Below are positions 46,573-58,400 of a stretch of 64,000 nucleotides of DNA, piece by piece. The DNA comes from Uloborus plumipes (lineage: Eukaryota; Arthropoda; Arachnida; Araneae; Uloboridae). The translations under genes and the position numbers were made by a program. The first letter of the stretch is position 1, and each line of letters starts with the position of its first letter. The notes under the pieces were generated by a model, which saw only the letters and a program-made list of their open reading frames with translations, made no database searches and had not been told where the DNA came from. The stretch lies in the NCBI GenBank assembly GCA_038373865.1, contig JAXGGA010003451.1, positions 38,349 to 102,348 on the forward strand. Reading direction: 5' to 3'.

Positions 46573-46991
46573 CACTGCGAAAAATAAGTTGTTGTTTTTA
46601 CAGTATAACGCTGAAAAAGCAGAGGCTTCAGTTTAAAACTGTAAAATCGCAGTAATAAACTGCAAAACTAGCAATTTTGCAGTTTATTACTGTAAAAATA
46701 TCAATTTTACAGTTTATTACAGTAAAATTAACAATGCTACAGTTTATCACATCAAATTAACTGTATTATACTGTAAAAACAACAGTATAATGCTGGCAGC
46801 AGAGGTTCCAGTTTAAAACCGTAAAATGCACAGTAATAAACTGTGAAACTAGCAATGTGGCAGTTTATTACTGTAAATTAGCAATTTTGCAGCTTCCTTC
46901 TGTAAAATGAGCATTTTGCAGTTTTTTACGGTAAAATTACTGTAATAATATCTGTACCATACTGTAAAAACAACATTCATATTTTACAATG
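46573..46991. mobile_element. CACTGTAAAA-type MITE, copy 2
   Basis: 419 bp, starts CACTGCGAAAAATAAG and ends with an inverse of CATTGTAAAATATG. Internal ACAGTTTATTACTGTAAAA-type units repeat about eight times. The flanks (AG, TG) are degenerate relative to the expected TA. Confidence 0.7.
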
Positions 46992-47239
46992 TGATGGATC
47001 AAGCGATCAAGGAAACATTGAGTTGATGAACAACTTGCAGCTGTGGAATTCGGATAGTAAAAATTATACATATAATACTCAATCTATATCAAAAATGAGA
47101 GATTTGTACACCTATATTTACACTTTATTTTCGGGATTTTAAACTCTGGCTTATGATTGTTATGTATTCAAATTATAAGAAATTATTTTATTGTCGTGAA
47201 GGTCGAGGGAAGTATCAGCAGAAATGCTTTTTTGAGGTA

Positions 47240-47573
47240 CAGTGAGGGCCGGTTAATTAAATCAGTGGTTAATTGAAGCAGTATAAATTCCAGCTTTCTT
47301 AAACTAGCTGATTTATTAAATCAGCCACTTGATTGCACAGTAATCACTTTATTGCACTCTTGTATGAATCACGTTTGTTATAAACAGTTTTGATTTTAAA
47401 ACAAATCGGCTTGTTCAATAATGCAGCTAAATTAATAAAGATGAACTTTGTTCTGTTTTTGACGATTTGATTCAATAAAGAGGCTGATTCAATTAACCAT
47501 TGATTCAATTAACCACTGATTCAGTTAACTACTGATTTAATTAACCACTGATTCAATCAACCGGCGCCCACTG
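47240..47573. mobile_element. pogo-like MITE with internal 16-bp repeats
   Basis: 334 bp, ends CAGTGAGGGCCGGTTAATTA and the inverse of CAGTGGGCGCCGGTTGATTG, flanked by TA (47238-47239, 47574-47575). Near the right end AACCACTGATTCAATT-type units repeat about five times. No coding frame. Confidence 0.75.
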
Positions 47574-47867
47574 TATCAAAAAAACTGTTAAGAACAAACG
47601 GGATCCATATAAGCAGGGGCCACTGTATTTCAAGAAACGCGTTTTGGATTCCGTATACTAATAATAGGGAAATGTTGGAATTTGACGTTTTACTGTCTTT
47701 TTTTTTTCAGCGAAATAAAGTAAACAAGCTTGTCCCATAAAGTACAGTAAATGACAAAAATGCAAAAAAGAAAAAAAAAATGCAGTTACTACTCTTTATC
47801 TTCCCACGGCAGTGTATATCATAATATAAAGTATCAAATTTCTAAAAACTTTTCTTGTACAGGGTCT

Positions 47868-48725
47868 GTCGTAATATAGGGATAGTAGGTTATAAAAGAG
47901 ACTGAACTTCGAAACAAATTGAAAGTTTTATTGAATAAACATTGAAAAAAAATCTGGTATTGACCCCACACTACTTCCTTTTACGTGTAAATTTCTTAGT
48001 AGTTGCCTTAAGTGTTAAAAAAGTGCTTGGAGTGAGCAAGGTAACAATTCAAATATTTACTCCCCTAATCTGCCACAAAACAATGCAAAAAATATTTTAC
48101 AATGGTTAATTTTCTAAATATTGCTGATTTTAATATCATTCAGTGAATTTTTCGCAGAATATCGCCAATAGCGCCAAGTTGAACCCAAATTCAAAAAATA
48201 ATTTTTTCGCCAAATTTGTCGCCAACTTGGCGATATGTCGCCAAGTTGGCGTCAAACACTTGGCGACCAAAAGCTTGGCGACATGTCGCCAAGTGGTCGC
48301 GCCAATTCATATCACTTGAGTCTGTATTGAAATTAACATTGATTTACCCCAAAAAAGGTGTAAAAGACCCCCTTGGGAACATTCGAATGCAATCACAAGG
48401 GGAGGTGCACAACTAGACCCCCCTCAGAGCCTACATACCAAGCAAGAAGTTTCTACGGCATATAGTTTTTGAGTTATGCGACATACATACTCACATACGT
48501 ACACACAGACGTCACGAGAAAACTCGTCGTAATTTACTCGGGGGTGGTCGAAATTGATTTTTCGGCTGTTTGTATGTTGTTAGGTACATATGCACGTGCT
48601 GATAGGTCGAAAAAACTACGCGACATTCATTCGGGGGTGAGCAAAGTCAAAATTTAGACCGAAACTTGAGTGAAATTTTTTTCGTGATCACAATACTTCC
48701 TTTACTACGTAAAAGGAAGTAAAAA
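47868..48725. mobile_element. Unclassified repeat with TTGGCGA palindromes
   Basis: ACTTCCTTTTACGTG near 47967 reappears inverted as ACGTAAAAGGAAGT near 48708, bounding about 750 bp; an ACAGGGTCTGTCG motif lies at 47869. Inside, the palindromes CTTGGCGATATGTCGCCAAG and CTTGGCGACATGTCGCCAAG lie at about 48228-48247 and 48274-48293. A block near 48505-48560 (GACGTCACGAGAAAACTCGT) is of a kind I have seen repeated in invertebrate genomes, but I cannot name the family. Confidence 0.45.
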
Positions 48726-48728
48726 ATG

Positions 48729-49045
48729 TATGCTATTTGCATGTCATTACTTGGTTTTAAATGTGACACCATACATAGGGTCGCATTCACGATCAGCGTT
48801 TTTCTCCAGGCGTCGAATGAAATCTTTCAAGACCCGACAAGCACTTCCACTGGGATCTCCTCCGCAGCTGTACGTATCATTTACTTGAGCTCAGCCACGG
48901 TAATAGTAATAGAACGTGAGAAGTACTTTACTACGCAAATATACTTACATTCGAAGCCTGGAGGCGTGCGTTGATCGTTATAGCGACCATCTGTATGGTA
49001 TCATATTCAAAAACAAATAATGGCATGTCATCGTAAAGGCATACT
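48729..49045. mobile_element. Foldback-like element
   Basis: About 90 bp at 48729-48822 recurs inverted at about 48948-49045 (landmarks ACCATACA, GGTCGC, ACGATCA and CCTCCAGGC/TCGAATG). The loop is about 125 bp. A short related stretch, CGATCAGTGCCTCCAGGCTT, lies near 51384. No target duplication was identified. Confidence 0.5.
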
Positions 49046-50030
49046 TTTTTTTTCTTTGACAATGTTTGCATCAGTAAAATTTTCAATTTGTTTCCGAAGT
49101 TCTGTCTCTTTAATATCCCAGTATGCATTACACCGGACCCTAAATCTAAAATGATAGGTACGGGTTGCGAGAGGGAGCTTGCGATCACGCCCTTAACACA
49201 TGGGGCTGACTACCGCAGCTAGAATTAACTTTCTGGGGTGGTATCATAACATTGCTTACTTGCATGTAAACTACCGTATTACCTTCGCAATAGTGTCAAA
49301 AGAAAGGTTTCTTGGAGGGTTGACCTGTAGATAATACTCCATTGTACTGAAAGATTTTAATCTTGAAAGAGTTTAAATTTCCATTTAAATTAACCTTCAT
49401 AATAAAAACTGACAAAAGAAGATGCTAGGGCACAAAATACCTCAAGCTCCATAATAGAGCACGAACTGCGTGCACGTAATAAAATCGTTTTCAGTCTTTT
49501 TCACGCCGAAATCGAAATGAGCTACCGTTTTCCCAACTCTCGTTTTCCTTTTTTTCTCTCGACCAATCACGACTTGGTGAATTATCGCGCAACATAACTC
49601 TAATTAAGACAGCGCTTGGGATCACTAAAACAGCCATTTTAACTCTTTCGTTCGTGGGGAGAAGCAGATTATACAGAAAGTCGTGCGTATCGCTGCGCTT
49701 AAACGTCTCACTGGAAGTTGTGAAAAATAAAAAAAGGGTACGGTTGAAGAGAAAAGAAATTCCAAACCAATAGATTAAAAGGTTTTGTATCGTGATGGAT
49801 TGTGGCAATATAGCGCGTCATGGGCATGATGAATGATTTTTATTTCAATCTCATCCCATGAGAAGTAAATAGCATTTTAAAATTAGTTAATTCTGAACTT
49901 TTCAGGGCTGAAATTTTGTTTTTTGAAGTTGGGAACAACCAAGTGCAAAAATTAACTCAAAGAAAATTTTTGACAAGTGTATTAAAATGGAGTTTTAAAA
50001 TTGCTCTTTGGTGGATAAAATTAAGTGTTA

Positions 50031-50358
50031 CACTTCAAAAATTGAACTGTTGTTTTTACAGTACAGTACTGGCAGCCGAGGTTCCAATTTAAAACTAAAA
50101 TGCACAGTAATAATTAATAAACTGTAAAACTAGCAATTTTACAGTTTATTGCCGCAAAATTTAGCTGTATTATACTGTAAACACATCAGTATAATACTGG
50201 CAGCAGAGGTTCCAGTTTAAAACTGTAAAATGCACGCATTAAACTGTTAAATTAGTAATTTACAGTTTATTACTGTAAAATTAGCAATGTTTACAGTTTA
50301 TTAATATAAAATTAGCTGTATTATACTGTAAAAACAACATTCATTTTTTACAGTGTAC
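50031..50358. mobile_element. CACTGTAAAA-type MITE, copy 3
   Basis: 328 bp, starts CACTTCAAAAATTGAAC and ends TTTTTTACAGTG, flanked by TA (50029-50030, 50359-50360). It shares the GGCAGC-GAGGTTCCA landmark and internal palindromic units with the other copies. Confidence 0.75.
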
Positions 50359-50718
50359 AGAATTTGCAGAACTAAAAAAAAAAAGTCAGCCTATGGTAGG
50401 GAAACGAGGGTAGTGTAAGGAAAAAATTCGTCGCTACGGGTTCCAACAGATTTGCTTAATAATCCAAGTAGATAAAGTTTTTATTGGCTCAGAAGCGAAC
50501 GTATCTCAACGTCCGCTATTGGGAGAAAATAAATCAATTAATTTCTGTATCATGATTTTTTTTTTTCAAATTTAATTTATTACATGGAAGTAGATTATTT
50601 CGTAAAACGTAGAGTTCTTCATTAAGTTCATGCAATAAAACTATGCTCTAAGACATTTATATCCTCTGTAAGTTGCTTTGTGCAGCGATTGATGCCCCAT
50701 CTGTCAAAATGTAATTTG

Positions 50719-50752
<34 letters not shown>
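50719..50752. repeat. (TC)n microsatellite
   Basis: Seventeen CT units followed by a T18 run near 50760. Confidence 0.95.
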
Positions 50753-50758
<6 letters not shown>

Positions 50759-51109
50759 CTTTTTTTTTTTTTTTTTGCATTCGTTCGCTGTTCAGACAAT
50801 TCGTAGTGAAATTGTTTTCTTTGTTAAGATTAACCATTGGCAGATATTAGGCAAGTAATTCATTTATAGTCCGAACACATTCAATTTAGGAGAAGTTGTG
50901 TTCAAGATAACAAGTTTTATGCGAATGGAAATTACCATCTCTGTCGATCGAGCATTTTATATATTTTTGCAAGCACTTTTTCTTGTGGGAGCTTTAGAAA
51001 ATCCAATCTGCTGTAAAAGAAAAAAAAAAGTTTTTAACCAGTGGGTGATGTCACAAAAAAAGTAATTCTATTCCTCATAGAACTATTCCTCATTCCATCA
51101 AGAAACCTC

Positions 51110-51335
51110 TGATGTCAGTATTATACTGTTGTTTTTAAAGTATAATACAATTAATTTCATGGTAAAATTGCTCATTTTACAGTAAAAAACTGTAAAATTG
51201 CTAGTTTTACAGTAATAAACTGAGAAATAGCTATAGTTACACATTATTTTACTTTGCTTTTACTATTTTAAACTTTAACCTCTACTACCAGTATTATACT
51301 GTAAGAACAACTTTTTTTTTTTTTTTTTTGTAGTG
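51110..51335. mobile_element. CACTGTAAAA-type MITE, copy 4, truncated
   Basis: The right end is ...TAGTG next to TA (51336-51337). The left end starts within the CAGTATTATACTG landmark without a clear terminal repeat, so it appears truncated. Internal palindromic units match the other copies. Confidence 0.6.
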
Positions 51336-51539
51336 TATGAATAAGTTCTGTTTATACTCCCTAAAATGCTGCACTTTCACTTTCGATCAGTGCCTCCAGG
51401 CTTCGCCTATAGTTTATCCTCACTTCGCACAAGACCACAAAACTGAACAATGGAACACCTTTAAAGTGCAATCCATTTCCATCCACTGCTTGATTAAGAA
51501 GAATGCGAAGACAAATTGTCGACAATTGCCTCGATTGGA

Positions 51540-52620
51540 ATAAACACAAGCTGAACAGAATCTTCAAAGAGGATTGTTATTTATGACTGGATGCTGTACC
51601 CCCTATAATTCAGCAAACGCGAACGGTCTTGCTGGAAAGGATTGAAAAAATGAAGCGACGCCATGCTGCGGGTCTCTTTGTTGCATCATGAAAGAGGCCT
51701 TTTATCACCCGTGACAAAGTGTCGCCATTGTCCTGAATGGAGCATTCCACAGGTGAGGACCATGCATCTTCCGTAGCTACAAATCACCAAATCGGGTAGG
51801 AGAAGGCTTGGTAAATGTATGTTGGAAGATGACGTTTTTCTGATGCTAAATTTTCCATAAAAAATTAGGGATTTAGATAGTGCTCACTTTTAACATTTCA
51901 TAAATGAAATATTTTAAAACTCTGCAAGTCAACTAACATTTCTTCTGACTTGATTTCTGCAAGAAATTAGTAGCCTCTGGATATCTTCTCACGTGGTGGT
52001 TACCAACAATAGCATTGGAGGAAATTTCCACTTAGTTTGACAAAAAAGTTCAAGATGAGACTGATTTTTTTTAAATAAAATTTTCCAAGTCTTCTTTTTC
52101 ATTCATTCAATGTAACAGTTTCTTACCCTGACTGGATTGCATTGAGTCCAAAACCTAGCAAAGGGGAGGGATCCTCGGGTCTGGATCCTTCCAAAATTAC
52201 TGTACAAAAATCACTTATTTTTAAGAAACGTTATTTTTGGAGAAATAAAAACACCTGTCACGAGAGCAGAAAATTTTGCGAAATTTATATGAACAGAATT
52301 AAAAGTAGATTGTTTGTATAACTTTAAAACACGAGATAGCTATCATTAATTTACCTTTATGGGATCTTAACTTCATGAGCGTTAACATAATTTAAAAACA
52401 GAAGCAAAATAATAAATTTTTGACTCTGTGCTACTATTGCTAAGGGTCATTTTCACCATATGCTTACATTTCAGAATTTTTAAGTAATTTTTTTAACTTG
52501 CTATTTTCTTTTAGAATCACTAACAGATGTTTTGTCACATATTTTAGGTGTGTGAAAAAGTAATTGGTTGTACACTTTGATGCATAATTAAGTATTCAAA
52601 TGCTGTTGTAAAACTTTAAG
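51540..52620. other. Non-coding stretch
   Basis: No supported gene or repeat. A 14-bp palindrome AATTGTCGACAATT lies just to the left, near 51516. Confidence 0.3.
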
Positions 52621-52627
52621 TTGCAAG

Positions 52628-53180
52628 GAAAATTGTCGTCCGTTACCATACAAAATCAATATGAAATCTCACTTTTAAACTATATCATAGCGCCTAGAAC
52701 CAACTTCATTTGAAATTATTTGCGTCCCTGAAGCTTAAAACGATGTTTGTGATCATTAAAATATTGATCAAAAACTGTATGGTAACGGACTTGACATTTG
52801 GTAACGGATTTGACCAGTAACGGACTTGACATTTCAACCAAAAATGTCAAATTATGGCTAGGTTATCGAATTTAAAAATTGAACAACAATATGCATTTTC
52901 TTAGAGTTCTATAATAAATAATACTTCGAGGTAAAAGTTGAGAAAAAGTAAAAATTAATACTAAAATATTTGGTAACAGATTTGACAAAGAATAAAAATA
53001 CGCACCCGGAAGAAATCTTGTGCGAAACGCCTCAGCAATATTTCTCGACTCAGGAAAACAAAATGGTACGAAATAGTTACGTCACTAGTTTGTTAAGTTA
53101 ACTGAATGCGTCTTACCATCTTTTGACTGCAATAAATACCTTTTTAGCTAAAATAATCTTGGGGTAACGGACTTGACAAG
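52628..53180. repeat. Dispersed TAACGGACTTGAC motif cluster
   Basis: GGTAACGGACTTGAC or close variants occur near 52782, 52800, 52817, 52968 and 53161, and inverted near 52636 (GTCGTCCGTTACCATAC). Such repeated motifs can be internal transposase-binding sites of a DNA element, but ends were not found. Confidence 0.4.
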
Positions 53181-53184
53181 AACT

Positions 53185-54195
53185 GCCGGACAAAATATAT
53201 TCATACATTTCTTAATGAAAAAAAATTACTATTGTCAATATTTATTATGAATATCATATACTAATAGTTAATATATGAAAATAATTTGTTGTATATACTT
53301 TTTTATACAATTAAGTATATAAAAAATAGTTGAACTTGCGAAAACTGGAAATGGACTAGCGTTTTTGCTTTGATTCTCATTTTTAAAGACTTATATAAAA
53401 ATAAATTAATTAATTTCAATAATTTTTTGAGTGATAGAATTTTTTTGGGGGGTATTGCTTGCAGAAAATAATTGTTCGCATTGAATTTAAAATATAAGTT
53501 ATGTTTCAAAATCGTCTTTTTAACCTCCGGACAGCAAATGTAAGCAAATTTTGAAAATTACCCCTAAACCGCTGTTACTATCTTTATCTAATTATCACAT
53601 GGCATTCAAGCTTCAGGTCTTTAACATTAGTAGAAACAAAAGCAAAATAACAAAATGTCGTCTTTCTGTGCGTGTGTGTGACTTGATTCCCTTTCAGCAG
53701 ATTCTGAATGTGAGATGATTTTCAATTGTTTAGTTTGCCATTCATTGACGGCAATCAATTAGTTACTTCAAAATTAATTGTAATTTAAAATGGCAATCAA
53801 TGAACCTTAACGGAATGAAGCTTTACGTTTTTTTACTAATAGATTGATTGACTCGCCTAAGTCATCAATATGAAAATGACAGCAGGGTTTCATGTATAAT
53901 TGCAGTAACGTGCTATGTCATTAGTCATTGACTCTCCCTCCCTTCTCTCTGTTTCAAAGATTTTAGTTTCTGTATGTGGTTCATCTTTTCTTTTAATGCT
54001 ATTATTAATTTGCAAAACCAATTAACATTTAGGCATATCTTTGTCAAAAAAGAACGTAATATTTAACATTGGTCATTGTTTTATGAGGATTGAATTAAGT
54101 GAATAGGATTCTTTTACTTCTTAATAAAAATGCGTTCTTGCTCAAAGGTTAAATATTTCATATAATTTGCATTGTAATGTAAGACAAAAAAAAGA
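53185..54195. other. AT-rich stretch without genes
   Basis: Left flank of Tc1 copy 2. No open frame with coding character and no named repeat. Confidence 0.35.
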
Positions 54196-54197
54196 TA

Positions 54198-55415
54198 CAC
54201 TGAAGTGACAAAAGTCATGGGATAGCAATATGCAAATTTTCAGATGGCAGTAGCATCGCATAGAACAGGTATAAATGCGCAGTGCTTTTACAGAGCTTTC
54301 ATTTCTGTTCAAGTTATTCATGTGAAGAGGTTTTAACGTGATGATGACCGCACGACGTGAATTAACAGACTTTGAACGCGGAATGTTAGTTGGAGCTAGA
54401 CGCATGGGTCATGCCATTTCGGAAATCGTTAGAGAATTCAACATTCCCAGATCCACTGTGTCAAGAGTGTGCCGAGAGTATGAAATTTCAGGCATAACAT
54501 CCCACCATGGACAGCGCAGTGGTCGACCGCCTGCACTTAAAGATCGAGACCGGCGACGTCTGCAAAGAGTCGTAAATTCTAACAGACAAGCAACACTGCG
54601 TCAAATCACCGTAGAAATCAATGTGGGACGTACAATGGACGTGTCTGCTAGAACTGTGCGGAGAAATTCGGATTTCTTGGGCTATTCCAGCAGAAGACCG
54701 ACTCGAGTGCCTTTACTGACAGAACGACATCGCTTGCAGCGACTCTCGTGGGCACGTGAGCATATCGGTTGGTCCCTAGATGAATGGAAAACCGTGGCCT
54801 GGTCCGATGAGTCACGATTTCAGCTGGTAAGAGCCGATGGTAGGGTTCGAGTGTGGCGCAGACCCCACGAAGCCATGGACCCAAACTGTCAGCAAGGCAC
54901 TGTTCAAGCTGGTGGTGGCTCCGTAATGGTGTGGGCTGTTTTTTCATGGCATGGACTTGGTCCTCTAGTGCGACTGGACCGAACATTGACTGGAAATGCT
55001 TATGTGCAGCTACTTGGAGATCACTTGCAGCCATTCATGGACTTCATGTACCCAAACAACGATGGGATTTTTATGGATGACAATGAGCCATGTCACCGGG
55101 CCACAACTGTTCGCAATTGGTTTGAAGAAAATTCTGGACAATTCCAACGAATGATTTGGCCACCTAGATTGCCCGACATGAATCCCATTGAGCATTTATG
55201 GGACACCATCGAGAGGTCTGTTCGTGCCCAAAATCCTGCCCCATCAACGCTTTCACAATTATGGACGTCTATCGAGACAGCATGGCTCAATATTCCTGCA
55301 GAAGACTTCCAACGACTTGTTGAGTCCATGCCACGTCGAGTTGTTGCACTTCGCCGGGCAAAAGGAGGGCCGACACGATATTAAGAGGTATCTCATGACT
55401 TTTGTCACTTCAGTG
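54198..55415 (+). mobile_element. Tc1-type transposon, copy 2
   Basis: 1218 bp with the same ends as copy 1 (CACTGAAGTGACAAAAGTCA and its inverse), flanked by TA (54196-54197, 55416-55417). One base shorter than copy 1 because it lacks the extra A. The transposase frame is open from ATG to TAA. Confidence 0.95.
54341..55384 (+). CDS. Tc1-type DD36E transposase
   Basis: A 347-residue cut-and-paste transposase. I start at the ATG at 54341; a second ATG follows directly. Residues about 5-115 form the paired-type helix-turn-helix DNA-binding part, with the GRPP linker (SGRPPALKDRDRR). The catalytic triad is Asp156 (WSDESRF), Asp247 (MDDNEPCHRA) and Glu284 (NPIEHLWD). Exactly 36 residues separate Asp247 and Glu284, against 34 in classic Tc1, which matches the described DD36E (Incomer) group. 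Length is normal. The frame is intact, but three residues differ from copy 1 in conserved places: Glu for Ala after DDN, Leu for Ser in PPRSPDMNP and Ser for Leu in VRRNLDF. These look like the derived states, so activity is doubtful. Confidence 0.93.
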   Translation: MMTARRELTDFERGMLVGARRMGHAISEIVREFNIPRSTVSRVCREYEISGITSHHGQRSGRPPALKDRDRRRLQRVVNSNRQATLRQITVEINVGRTMDVSARTVRRNSDFLGYSSRRPTRVPLLTERHRLQRLSWAREHIGWSLDEWKTVAWSDESRFQLVRADGRVRVWRRPHEAMDPNCQQGTVQAGGGSVMVWAVFSWHGLGPLVRLDRTLTGNAYVQLLGDHLQPFMDFMYPNNDGIFMDDNEPCHRATTVRNWFEENSGQFQRMIWPPRLPDMNPIEHLWDTIERSVRAQNPAPSTLSQLWTSIETAWLNIPAEDFQRLVESMPRRVVALRRAKGGPTRY

Positions 55416-55419
55416 TATT

Positions 55420-58400
55420 ATTATTGATTAAATTTGAATGCTAAAGACGGAAAGAAAACAGTCACTATGTCAAGACCAATCTCAATAGAACGTAATCATT
55501 TAAACATTGAGACAGTGGGAAGTACACTGATCAAAACAATTGAGGGAGCACATGGTTTTAACAAAATTACGCAAAGGTGTATACCAATAAGTAACATAAA
55601 ATAAATCATCCATAACTTAAAGCCTACCAGGAAACGGAAGAAAAAAACTTTATATACAAATTAAAGTTCATGACGTGAAAAAATAGAAAAAGGAGATAAG
55701 GGCAGAAATCTTGATGTTTTAGAAAAGTCTTGGCCCCTTAATTGTTTTGAGCAGTGTAGTTAACAGTAAAATATGATAAATAGAAGTTAGTAATAACAAT
55801 AATAGTAATGCAGTAATGCAGTACAATAGTTTTTCAAACTTATGGTGAAGATATGGATGAATGTTGTGCTCATATTTGTTTCACCCATCTTAGAGAGCAG
55901 GTTTTAATTGTGACACTAACCAATTCAAATTTTAACTTAATTGTGACTCTTCATCAGTCGATTCAAACCTCCATCAGACACCCGAACTGCCGATCAAATG
56001 ATCAAAATCAACGGTTCCTGCATTTGAGGAAGGTTTAAATCGGTTGGTGAATTTGACCATAAGAAGTAAAGAGGTGTGAGGAGCAAACAATAGTATTTGA
56101 CGAAAACTAAAGCAAAATATAACTTGTGACTTGAATATATAGTCACCTGAAGCCGCTTGAAATAAAAATTAAATAAATTATTCTAATAATAAAATTGAAA
56201 TTTTCACGCTTTGTCTTTCGGCGAATGTTAGTAAAAGCCCCCCCCACCCCTCATTTTTTTTCTTTTTTATTATTATTTTTTTTTACTTTTTTTTTTTTTT
56301 AAATAATGACTTTAGTGCACGCTTGAAAAAAAAACTTGTTCAAATGTAAAAGCATTGAAAATGTATTATTTTAACTCGGGCGTAAATCGGAGATAAATTT
56401 TTATTAACTGAAATTCTGAAACTAATATTGATTTTAAAACGTTTTACTTCATCAGAGAATAAAAATATGCTTGCGTGTGAAAGCAGAATATTTTCACGAG
56501 CAACAAACAAATAAACGAAACTGAAAACCTTTTGCGGAAATTATATCACCATCTATTATTTCATACTTCAATTTGCATTCAGGAAATTGCAAAACGCGTT
56601 AATGGAATCTGCTGGACGTAAAATCGTCAACATCTGTTAAATTGCCGTCCAGTGTGTATCTTTTCCTACACACTGTTCGCATTTCGTCTTCAATATACTC
56701 AATCATACTCTTTAAATATCGATTAAGATCGACTGCGATCGCAAAAAAGGAGATTTAAGTCATAGAGAGGCCACATTGTATCGCAGATGGTGACCTGTGA
56801 CCTGCAGCGACCTCTGTGGGTACGACCGCGCGTTCCGAGTTAAGAGGAAATAAAAGCAGAAAGGTTACCTAAGTCAAAGATTTGAAGCGGTTATCATATG
56901 TTTAAGGTGCATTAAAGTTAGATATAGACAAAGGTTATGATCGAGTCGTTTTGGCTGGTCAATTTTTGGATTTCTTTTCCGGTTTTCCTCGTAAAGAAAA
57001 GAAAAATGTTTTGCAACGTAGCAGGAAGTTCAATTTCTTCTATGCGTTGCTATGTACTTGCTAAAATTTCCTAATATTAAATTTTATTTCAGCCATAAAA
57101 GCTTGGTTATTTTGTGGTATATTTTTGGGAACTACAATTACTACTTTTATATACCTATTTAGCTGATTCTTTTATAGGATCAAGGCAGCGGTATCTGCTT
57201 CCATCGTAAAACTCGTCATTTCGGGGGAGGGGGTACTCGAGGAGACAATTAACCCCCACCCCTGTCTTTGAGAAATCAATGTGTTTATGTGTATCTGGGA
57301 GTGATTTTTACTGTTTTTCGTACAATGAGCACTAAGTATGTGATGTGTGACCCTCCTTTACAGAAAACTGTGGGATGTCGTGTCTGCTCCTTGTGCAGCA
57401 CATTTATGCTTCTTGCTTCCACAAAGATTGTCTTAAACAAAAATAGAGCAATTACAGCGAAAATAAAATAAAATTAAATTGTAAATTTATTGGAAAAGTA
57501 TTCTTTAAATACTATATCAATAACAATAAATGTTTCTCAATTTTGTAAAAAATAATAATTGAAGTGAGAAATATTCGTCTATACGCACTAAAATTGATCA
57601 GACAAAAAGAGTTCGTTTGTAACTTGTGTTTTATATTTTTTTGCTTAAATCGGAACATATATTCCGTTTTGAGCAGAACGGTCCCATTTTCAACTAACCT
57701 GTAGAGTTGCAACATATAGTTGCGCGACACAAACACAATACACTTAAGCAAACTTGCGTGTTAAAAATTATAATTCTACATCAATTCTTTGTTTTAATGG
57801 GTTTATTTTTGCCCTTGTGTGCAGTGGGAAGAAACTAAAAATAAGATAAATGGTCACCTCTTTTAAGCATACAAAACGATTCTTAACCGCTAAGTGTTTA
57901 AAACATCCCTACTTCATCCTATGGGTCTTTTTTGCTTCTCTTTTCTCCCCGCTTCCTTTTTTTTTTATCAAGAGGATTAATTATCCCTTATTAAAAAAAG
58001 ACATAAACAACGCGCATTGCACTCCAATTTAATTGTCTTTTACCAGCCAGAGGCATGTAAGTGTGTATTGTGTCAAATGTGGATCCAAGGGGTCGGCCAA
58101 GGAGGCAAGGATATTCTGGAGCTAATGTCTTCAGGGGGTAATGGAACAATTTTTGAAAAAATTACGATAAAAAATTTGTTTATTTCTCCCATAATTATGT
58201 AGTATAGGTTGCATTTCCTTATACAAGCGAAAATGTTTTTATTTTTAATTAAACGAAAAAGAAAAGTTGAAAAATATTCAAATAAAAAATCCTTTCTTGC
58301 ACACAATTTGTTTTTCTTCCAGTTAAATTTTATTACCAGAAAATCCATTTCTTAGAAGAGAATTTTAATGGGATTCAAATTTATCAGTAGACTCGAATGC

